Of a DNA stretch of 64,000 nucleotides, positions 16,362 through 24,300 are shown piece after piece. The position numbers and the translations under genes were made by a program. This stretch comes from Methylomonas sp. MK1. Lineage in GTDB: Bacteria > Pseudomonadota > Gammaproteobacteria > Methylococcales > Methylomonadaceae. Position 1 is the first letter of the stretch, and each line of letters starts with the position of its first letter. Location of the stretch: positions 1,240,001-1,304,000 of the forward strand of contig NZ_AQOV01000001.1 of assembly GCF_000365425.1 (NCBI RefSeq), given 5' to 3'. A model generated the notes under the pieces. That model was not told the origin of the DNA and did no database searches. It saw only the letters and a program-made list of their open reading frames with translations.

Positions 16362-17753
16362 ATGGCAAAAAAACGCTACAAAACCTCGCTATTTATTTTT
16401 CGCCGCGATTTACGGCTGGAAGATAACACCGCACTCAACGCCGCCCTAAACGATTCCGGGCAAGTCATCGCCTGCTTTATCTTCGATCCCCGACAAATCC
16501 AAACTCATCCTTACCAAAGCACGCCCGGCCTGCAATTCATGCTGGAGTCGCTAAGCGATCTAAGCCGGCAACTGCAAGAACAAGGCGCCCTGCTTTACAT
16601 TTTCAACGATCAGCCGGCACACCTCATCGAGCCGCTGAAGCAGGACTTAGGTATCGAAGCGGTATTTGTCAATCGCGACTACAGTCCGTTCAGCCGGCAA
16701 CGGGACAACGAACTGCGCGAACAATGCGAAACACTGCATTTGGCTTTTCACAGCCTAGCCGATTTGCTGCTGACGGAACCGGAACAGAGCTTAAAAAGCA
16801 ACGGCAAGCCTTATCAAGTATTCACCGCGTTTCATCGGCAAGCCAGGCTCCAGACGGTGCCGGCTCCGCAACGCTTGGCGCTAGGCAAACTATTGGAAAA
16901 AGCCTATGCCGGCCACAAACCCGAGCTACTCCAGCAGTTGCAACAGCCGCACCAAAACGCGCTACCCGGTGGCCGACACGCGGCACTGGAACGGTTGGCC
17001 ATCATCGGCAATTGTAAAAACTACCTTGCGGTCCGCGATTTTCCAGCCATGGCCGCTACCAGCCAACTGTCGGCTTATTTAAAGTTCGGCTGCTGCTCGG
17101 TGCGCGAGGCTTTTTCCAGCATCCAAGCCGAACTCGATCCCGACCATCCCTTGCTCCGGCAGCTGTATTGGCGGGATTTTTTCACCCATATCGGCTTTCA
17201 TTTTCCGCATGTATTCGGTCACGCCTTTGATAGACGTTACGACGGCTTGCTTTGGCGCAACGGCCAAGAAGACTTTTGGGCCTGGGCCAACGGCCAAACC
17301 GGCTTTCCGATTGTGGACGCGGCCATGCGCGAATTGAACCAGACCGGCTGGATGCACAACCGCTTGCGGATGATCGTTGCCTCGTTTTTGGTCAAGGATT
17401 TACACGTCTCCTGGCGCTGGGGCGAACGTTATTTTGCCCAACGTCTGTTGGATTACGACCCTTGCGTCAATAACGGCAACTGGCAATGGGCGGCATCGAC
17501 CGGTTGCGACGCCCAGCCTTATTTCCGAATATTCAATCCCTGGCTGCAACAGAAAAAATTCGATCCGCAATGCCTGTATATCAAGACTTGGATTCCGGAG
17601 TTGCAGCACTTCCCAGCAGCAGTCATTCATAAATGGGAAAAGCATCCGCAAGCCGGCGACTACCCGCCACCATGCGTTGATCATGCCGTACAAAGCCAGG
17701 CTATCAAAGCCCAATTCAAAGCCCTGGGCAATACCACGGCTACCCCGGAGTAA
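16362..17753 (+). CDS. phrB: Deoxyribodipyrimidine photolyase (class I, cryptochrome/photolyase family)
   Basis: At 463 residues the length is standard. Residues 10-130 are the antenna-cofactor domain (LFIFRRDLRLEDNTALN). The C-terminal FAD domain includes LRQLYWRDFFTHIGFHFPH, TGFPIVDAAMRELNQTGWMH, RNRLRM-type contacts here as NRLRMIVASFLVKDL, and NGNWQWAASTGCDAQPYFR. The tryptophans needed for electron transfer to FAD and the active-site NGNWQWAASTG are present. The enzyme repairs UV-induced pyrimidine dimers using blue light. It lies next to blc and a YbgA-type gene; in E. coli ybgA and phrB are also adjacent. Confidence 0.96.
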   Translation: MAKKRYKTSLFIFRRDLRLEDNTALNAALNDSGQVIACFIFDPRQIQTHPYQSTPGLQFMLESLSDLSRQLQEQGALLYIFNDQPAHLIEPLKQDLGIEAVFVNRDYSPFSRQRDNELREQCETLHLAFHSLADLLLTEPEQSLKSNGKPYQVFTAFHRQARLQTVPAPQRLALGKLLEKAYAGHKPELLQQLQQPHQNALPGGRHAALERLAIIGNCKNYLAVRDFPAMAATSQLSAYLKFGCCSVREAFSSIQAELDPDHPLLRQLYWRDFFTHIGFHFPHVFGHAFDRRYDGLLWRNGQEDFWAWANGQTGFPIVDAAMRELNQTGWMHNRLRMIVASFLVKDLHVSWRWGERYFAQRLLDYDPCVNNGNWQWAASTGCDAQPYFRIFNPWLQQKKFDPQCLYIKTWIPELQHFPAAVIHKWEKHPQAGDYPPPCVDHAVQSQAIKAQFKALGNTTATPE

Positions 17754-17756
17754 ACC

Positions 17757-18275
17757 ATGCGTTATGTATCGATAATTTTATTAAGCCTGCTATGCGGCTG
17801 CACCGGCATTCCGGAAGGCGTAAAAGTCATAGACGGATTCGAGCTGGAACGCTATCTAGGCACCTGGTACGAAATCGCCCGCCTGGATCACAGCTTCGAG
17901 CGTGGACTGACCGACATCAGCGCCGAATACAGCTTGCGCGATGACGGCGGCGTGAGGGTGTTAAATAGCGGCTACGATGCCGAGCAAGGCCAACGAAAAA
18001 TCGCCGAAGGCAAAGCTTACTTTATCGACAAGCCGGACATCGGCCGGCTGAAAGTCTCTTTCTTTGGGCCGTTTTACGGCGCCTATAACATCATTGCGCT
18101 GGACAAAACCGGCTACCGCTATGTGATGATTGCCGGCCCGGATCGCGACTATCTTTGGATACTGGCCCGGAGCCCGGAATTGGAAACTAGCATCCGCCAA
18201 GAGCTGATTAACCAGGCAAAAGCGCTCGGTTTTGCCACCGAGAAACTGATTTTTGATCAACACCCCAAGCAATAA
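17757..18275 (+). CDS. blc: Blc-type outer-membrane lipocalin
   Basis: The 172-residue product begins with a lipoprotein signal ending in the lipobox LCGC. The lipocalin motif GTWYEIARLDHSFERGL follows, with later strands DRDYLWILARSPEL. Blc-type lipocalins bind lipids or lysophospholipids at the outer membrane and are stress induced. CGGAG, overlapping the end of the photolyase gene, precedes the ATG, and only three bases separate the two genes. The position fits a role in handling photo-damaged lipids. Confidence 0.94.
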   Translation: MRYVSIILLSLLCGCTGIPEGVKVIDGFELERYLGTWYEIARLDHSFERGLTDISAEYSLRDDGGVRVLNSGYDAEQGQRKIAEGKAYFIDKPDIGRLKVSFFGPFYGAYNIIALDKTGYRYVMIAGPDRDYLWILARSPELETSIRQELINQAKALGFATEKLIFDQHPKQ

Positions 18276-18287
18276 ACAGGATTAAGC

Positions 18288-19229
18288 ATGCAGAAAATTT
18301 CGGTGGGCATCAGTGCCTGTCTGTTAGGTCAGGAAGTGCGTTACGACGGCGCACATAAGTATCACAGCTATATCGAGCGTACGCTGGGCCAGTATTTCGA
18401 ATTCAGAGCCTTCTGTCCGGAAGTAGAGGCCGGCTTGGGTATCCCGCGACCCAGCGTGCAGTTGCGTGAAACCGCCGACGGCATCCGGTGCGTCGGCGTC
18501 AAGGATAATAGTCTGGACGTGACGGAACGTCTGGAACAGGCTTCGGTCCGGCAACACGACTGGCTGGGCGGCTTGTGCGGCTACATCCTTAAAAAGGACT
18601 CGCCCAGCTGTGGCATGACCCGGGTTAAAGTTTACAAAAACGACATTCCCGCCCGCCAAGGCACCGGTATTTTCGCGGACTATTTACAGCGCACCTTCCC
18701 TAGCCTGCCGGTGGAAGAAGAAGGCCGGCTGGGCGACCCCGGCCTGCGGGAAAACTTTATCCAGCGCGTGTTTGTGATGCGCCGCTGGCAAGATCTATGC
18801 GAACAAGGTTTGACCGCGCATAGCTTGATCACCTTTCACAGCCGGCATAAATTGATCGCGATGAGCCACGAACAAAACCAGGCTCGGGAGCTGGGACGGA
18901 TTATTGCCGGCGTCACCAACGCGGACATTGAAAGCACAGCCGCCGCCTACATCGCGGCGTTGATGACCTGCCTGAAAATCGTCGCCACCCGCGGCAATCA
19001 TGTGAATGTGTTACAACATATTCAAGGTTACCTGAAACATAAGCTGGACAGCGACGACAAACAGGAACTGGTGGAAACCATCGAAAATTATCGAATCGGT
19101 TTATTGCCGCTGATCGTGCCTCTCACCCTGCTCCGCCATCATTTTCGCAGAGAGCCGGATGAGTTTATTGACAATTCTTTTTACATGTTGCCGCATCCTG
19201 CCGAACTGTCGTTGTTGAATAGTATTTAA
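18288..19229 (+). CDS. ybgA: YbgA-like protein with DUF523 and DUF1722 domains
   Basis: The 313-residue protein joins an N-terminal DUF523 domain (SACLLGQEVRYDG, with cysteines in KKDSPSCGMTRVKVY) to a C-terminal DUF1722 domain of about 120 residues (SLITFHSRHKLIAMSHEQ). This is the architecture of longer YbgA homologues; E. coli YbgA has only the DUF1722 part and is adjacent to phrB. Biochemical function is not established. AGGAT lies before the ATG, 12 bp after blc. It closes the run and converges on a small lipoprotein gene. Confidence 0.92.
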   Translation: MQKISVGISACLLGQEVRYDGAHKYHSYIERTLGQYFEFRAFCPEVEAGLGIPRPSVQLRETADGIRCVGVKDNSLDVTERLEQASVRQHDWLGGLCGYILKKDSPSCGMTRVKVYKNDIPARQGTGIFADYLQRTFPSLPVEEEGRLGDPGLRENFIQRVFVMRRWQDLCEQGLTAHSLITFHSRHKLIAMSHEQNQARELGRIIAGVTNADIESTAAAYIAALMTCLKIVATRGNHVNVLQHIQGYLKHKLDSDDKQELVETIENYRIGLLPLIVPLTLLRHHFRREPDEFIDNSFYMLPHPAELSLLNSI

Positions 19230-19233
19230 ATGG

Positions 19234-19431
19234 CTATCGCATCGTCTCCCGCTCGCGTTGATACGCGTCGTAACTTTGCCGCCGTTCGCAATCGTTGGAC
19301 ATGGCTTTTTGGCACTGCAATTGCCCGGCATTCTGCACCGCGTGATAGCCAAGGCGTTGCGGCCAATCCGCGCTGCACGCGGCCATCACCATCGCCGCCA
19401 ACAAACCCAAAATAACGTTTAGTCCTCGCAT
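19234..19431 (-). CDS. Small predicted lipoprotein
   Basis: The 65-residue protein starts at an ATG seven bases after a perfect AGGAG and has a lipoprotein signal with the lipobox MAAC (ILGLLAAMVMAAC). The mature part of about 47 residues is polar, with two cysteines and a charged end (RRQSYDAYQRERE). I have seen similar short lipoproteins in gammaproteobacteria but know of no function. The frame extends 30 codons upstream, but the ribosome-binding site and signal peptide fix this start. It converges on the ybgA-like gene, with four bases between stops. Confidence 0.72.
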   Translation of the reverse strand: MRGLNVILGLLAAMVMAACSADWPQRLGYHAVQNAGQLQCQKAMSNDCERRQSYDAYQRERETMR

Positions 19432-19572
19432 CGCAAATCTCCTAAAAACCTCCCAACCGGTAACAGCTGCAATATACAACATGCGACTGATAGGCCGGCA
19501 ATAAATCAAGCCCGATTCCACGGAAAATCGCTACAATGCAGCCCTAATCTCGCAAGTTGACTGGCAGAAAAC

Positions 19573-21285
19573 ATGGACATGGAAATCGCTGATAAATCCG
19601 AAAAATACGCCGCTTTTTTGAGATTGCTAAAAAGCAAGGGCAAACTCTCCGACAACGATTTGGGCAAAGTTCGCCGCATGCAAAAGTCGGCTCTGGACGA
19701 CTCATTACCACAGCTATTGATCAAACTGGGCTTATGTTCCGACAGCGACATCGCCGGCAGTTTCGCCGAAGCCAGCGGCATACAGCGCGTAACGCCCGAA
19801 CAGTATCCGCCGCAATCGCCGCTGCCGGATAGCGTTTCCCAGCGTTTCTTAAAGCAATACCATGCGGTCGGCCTGGCGGCGGACGACGAGCAAATCCAGG
19901 TCGCGGTGATGGACCCGGAAGACGATTACGTCACGCAAGCCCTGCAACTCGCCACAGGCAAACCCATCAAGCTGCAAATCGGCCAACTTTCGGAAATCGA
20001 CGCCGCGCTGGAATTGCAATACGGCGAAGGCAAGTCGCAAATGGACAAGCTGATGGACAACCTCAATGTCGAAGAGGAAGGCAGCGAAGACCTGGAGCAC
20101 TTAAAGGACCTGGCCAGCGAAGCGCCCATCATCAAGATGGTTAACTTCATTTTGCAAAAAGCTGTGGAAAGCCGGGCCTCGGACGTGCACATCGAACCCT
20201 TCGAACAAAGCCTGAAAGTACGCCTACGCATCGACGGCGTGTTGCAAGACATCGACTCGCCGCCCGTAGCCTCCACCGCCGCCGTATTGTCGCGGATCAA
20301 GATCATGGCCAAGCTCAACATCGCCGAGCGCCGCCTGCCGCAGGACGGTCGCATCAAATTGCAAATGATTGGTAAGGAGCTGGATTTGCGGGTTTCGACC
20401 ATCCCTACTCTGCACGGCGAAAGCGTGGTGATACGGTTGTTGGACAAGGAAAACGCGGTACTGGATTTCGAAACTCTAGGCTTCGTGGGCAAGCAGGCCG
20501 AGCGCTTCATGGAAGTACTGGCCCAGCCGCACGGCATATTGCTGATCACGGGTCCAACGGGTAGCGGTAAATCCACATCGCTGTATGCGGCCTTAAAAAC
20601 CCTGAATACCTCCGAACGCAAAATCATCACCGTCGAAGACCCGGTGGAATATCAACTGGAAGGCATCAACCAGATTCAAGCCAAACCACAGATTGGTTTA
20701 ACCTTTGCTTCGGCCCTGCGCTCCATCGTTCGTCAAGACCCAGATGTGATCATGATCGGCGAGATGCGCGACCTGGAAACCGCCAAGATCGCCGTGCAAT
20801 CCGCGCTAACCGGTCACTTGGTGTTATCGACGCTGCACACTAACGATGCCGCGGCCGGCGTCACCCGCTTACAGGACATGGGGCTGGAAGAATACCTACT
20901 TAGCTCGACGATCAACGGCATCCTCGCCCAGCGTCTGGTGCGGCGACTCTGCCCGCATTGCAAACAAGCCCATCCTGCCTCGGACACCCTGATCGAAGAA
21001 ATGAAACTAAGGCAATGGCAACCCAACGGCGAAATCCTGCTGCACAAACCAGTCGGCTGCCCCACCTGCAATGGCATCGGCTACAAAGGCCGGCTGGCGA
21101 TCATCGAATTTTTGACGATGACCGACACGATACGTAAGCAAATCATGAAGCACGAAGAAGCGTTTGTGATCCAGCAAACCGCCATTCAGGAAGGCATGCA
21201 AACTATGTACGAGGATGGTGTGGTTAAGGCCTTGCAGGGCATCACCACCTTGGAAGAGGTGTTAAGGGTGACGACCGAGACTTGA
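19573..21285 (+). CDS. gspE: GspE, type II secretion ATPase
   Basis: At 570 residues this is a complete GspE. It has an N-terminal MshEN-like domain, Walker A GPTGSGKST near residue 326, the Asp and His boxes (EDPVEYQLEGINQIQ; SALTGHLVLSTLHTNDAA) and a four-cysteine zinc-binding insert (CPHCKQ and CPTCNG). It powers pseudopilus assembly from the cytoplasmic face of the inner membrane. The next gsp gene in the usual order, gspF, is 5.5 kb away because an autotransporter gene intervenes. Confidence 0.96.
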   Translation: MDMEIADKSEKYAAFLRLLKSKGKLSDNDLGKVRRMQKSALDDSLPQLLIKLGLCSDSDIAGSFAEASGIQRVTPEQYPPQSPLPDSVSQRFLKQYHAVGLAADDEQIQVAVMDPEDDYVTQALQLATGKPIKLQIGQLSEIDAALELQYGEGKSQMDKLMDNLNVEEEGSEDLEHLKDLASEAPIIKMVNFILQKAVESRASDVHIEPFEQSLKVRLRIDGVLQDIDSPPVASTAAVLSRIKIMAKLNIAERRLPQDGRIKLQMIGKELDLRVSTIPTLHGESVVIRLLDKENAVLDFETLGFVGKQAERFMEVLAQPHGILLITGPTGSGKSTSLYAALKTLNTSERKIITVEDPVEYQLEGINQIQAKPQIGLTFASALRSIVRQDPDVIMIGEMRDLETAKIAVQSALTGHLVLSTLHTNDAAAGVTRLQDMGLEEYLLSSTINGILAQRLVRRLCPHCKQAHPASDTLIEEMKLRQWQPNGEILLHKPVGCPTCNGIGYKGRLAIIEFLTMTDTIRKQIMKHEEAFVIQQTAIQEGMQTMYEDGVVKALQGITTLEEVLRVTTET

Positions 21286-21382
21286 GCCACTTAGTCAGCT
21301 CTCGACAACAGACTTTCGTTGATCTAAATCTAGAAAGGCTTTGAACGACGAAGCTAACATGCCGCATAACAGCTAGCTGCAA

Positions 21383-24300
21383 GTGGAATATGACCAAAAC
21401 CCACTTTTTAATCAACATCATGGATTCAAGATGTGTCAATCACTAGCCGAGTCTGCAAATAATCCACTGATAGCCGGACGGCGTTCACGCAGCCTCGGCG
21501 CGTATGCCTCTTACCCATTCTCCGCGCTGCTGATCGGTTTTTTTTCAACCGCCGACGCTGCCGTTTGTAACTGGCAAGGTGGGGATGACATCTGGTCTAC
21601 GCCCGCTAACTGGTCGTGTGCCGCAAGCCCCGGAGCCGCCGATGATGCGGTTATCAATGTCGGCCAAAATGTGGCTCTTGATATTTCGCCCAGCGTGGCA
21701 AATTTCAGTTTAGCGCATGCAGGCGCGACTTTGAGCGGCGCCGGCACATTAACCTCAACCAACGACTTTGATATGCAAGCCGGCACGGTCAGCGCTGTGT
21801 TAGGCGGCAGTGTCGGCTTGAACAAAACCACCGCCGGCACCGTGACGCTAAGCGGCACCAACACGTACACCGGCAACACGCAAGTCAGCGCCGGCACGTT
21901 GGTTTTGGGCAACAGCAACGTGATTGCCGACGCCTCCAGTCTGGTGGTCAACGGGGGTACCTTCGACTTGGGCGCAAACAGCGACACGGTGGCCGGGGTG
22001 CAATTGTTGTCGGGGTCGATCACCGGCACAGGCACGTTAACCTCGAACAGCACGTTCGATATGCAAGCCGGCACGGTCAGCGCTGTGTTAGGCGGCAGTG
22101 TCGGCTTGAACAAAACCACCGCCGGCACCGTGACGCTAAGCGGCACCAACACGTACACCGGCAACACGCAAGTCAGCGCCGGCTCGTTGGCTTTGGGCAA
22201 CAGTAACGTGATTGCCGATGCCTCCAGTCTGGTGGTCAACGGGGGTACCTTCGACTTGGGCGCAAACAGCGACACCGTCGCCGGCGTGCAATTGTTGTCG
22301 GGGTCGATCACCGGCACTGGCACGTTAACGTCGAACAGCACGTTTGATATGCAAGCCGGCACGGTCAGCGCGGTATTAGGCGGCAGCGTGGGCTTGAACA
22401 AAACCACTGCCGGCACCGTGACGCTAAGCGGCACCAACACGTACACCGGCAACACACAAGTCAGCGCCGGCTCGTTGGCTTTGGGCAACAGCAACGTGAT
22501 TGCCGACGCCTCCAATCTGGTGGTCAACGGGGGTACCTTCGACTTGGGCGCAAACAGCGACACCGTGGCCGGCGTGCAATTGTTGTCGGGGTCGATCACC
22601 GGCACCGGCACGTTAACCTCGAACAGCACGTTTGATATGCAAGCCGGCACGGTCAGCGCTGTGTTAGGCGGCAGTGTGGGCTTGAACAAAACCACCGCCG
22701 GCACCGTGACGCTCAGCGGCACCAACACGTACACTGGCAACACGCAAGTCAGCGCCGGCTCGTTGGCTTTGGGCAACAGCAACGTGATTGCCGACGCCTC
22801 CAGTCTGGTGGTCAACGGGGGTACCTTCGACTTGGGCGCAAACAGCGACACCGTGGCCGGGGTGCAATTGTTGTCGGGGTCGATCACCGGCACCGGCACG
22901 TTAACCTCGAACAGCGCTTTTGATCTTCAAGCCGGCACGGTCAGCGCGGTATTAGGCGGCAGCGTCGGATTGAACAAAACCACTGCCGGCACCGTGACGC
23001 TAAGCGGCACCAACACGTACACCGGCAACACGCAAGTCAGCACCGGCACGTTGGCTTTGGGCAACAGCAACGTGATTGCCGACGCCTCCAGTCTGGTGGT
23101 CAACGGGGGTACCTTCGACTTGGGCGCAAACAGCGACACCGTCGCCGGGGTGCAATTGTTGTCGGGGTCGATCACCGGCACTGGCACGTTAACGTCGAAC
23201 AGCACGTTTGATATGCAAGCCGGCACGGTCAGCGCTGTGTTAGGTGGCAGCGTGGGCTTGAACAAAACCACTGCCGGCACCGTGACGCTAAGCGGCTCCA
23301 ACACGTACACCGGCAACACGCAAGTTAGCGCCGGCACGTTGGCTTTGGGCGCCGGCGATGTGCTCGCCAATACCTCCAGCCTGATCGTCAACGGCGGCAG
23401 CTTCGATCTGGGCAGCCATAACGACACCGTGGCCGGCGTCCAATTGTTGTCGGGGTCGATCACCGGCACTGGCACGTTAACCTCGAACAGCACGTTTGAT
23501 ATGCAAGCCGGCACGGTCAGCGCTGTGTTAGGCGGCAGCGTGGGCTTGAACAAAACTACCGCCGGCACCGTGACGCTAAGCGGCACCAACACGTACACCG
23601 GCAACACGCAAGTCAGCGCCGGCACGTTGGCTTTGGGCGCCGGCGATGTGCTCGCCAATACCTCCAGCCTGATCGTCAACGGCGGCAGCTTCGATCTGGG
23701 CAGCCATAACGACACCGTGGCCGGCGTGCAATTGTTGTCGGGGTCGATCACCGGCACCGGCACGTTAACGTCGAACAGCGCTTTTGATCTTCAAGCCGGC
23801 ACGGTCAACGCCAATCTGGGCGGCAACGTCGGCTTGAATAAAACCACGTCGGGTACGGTGATCTTAAACGGTACTAACAGTTACACCGGCAACACGCTTG
23901 TAGATGCCGGCGTATTGAATTTTACCGGCAGCAATACCCACTCCGGCAATTTCACCGGTAACGGTACCTTGCAATTCGGCGCGGGCAACCACCAATTCAA
24001 TACGGGCACCAATCTCGGCACGGCTAATATCACCTTTAGCGGCGGAACCAATCTAGTCAACGCCGGCGTTGCACTTACCGCCACCGATGCGGTGTTCAGC
24101 GGCGGGACAACTACTATCGCCGGCGACTATTCGGTAAGCAATTCCACCACGGTATCCGGAGGCACCGTCAATTTTTCGTCCGCGGCAACCAAGCTACTTA
24201 ACCTGGGCAGCACCTTTACTATAAACAACGGCACCGTCAATTTGCAGCACACCAGCACGGAGGTCAGCCGTTACGTGCAGACTGGCGGCATATTGTCGGG

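Noticed and set aside
21511..23763. Long minus-strand open frames (about 460 and 280 codons) opposite the autotransporter repeats
   Set aside because: They are mirror images of the 288-bp coding repeats and show a valine/proline-rich low-complexity product; no ribosome-binding site and no known fold.
21781..23836. Possible CRISPR or non-coding satellite array
   Set aside because: The unit is 288 bp, in frame, and encodes autotransporter passenger repeats; there are no unique spacers.
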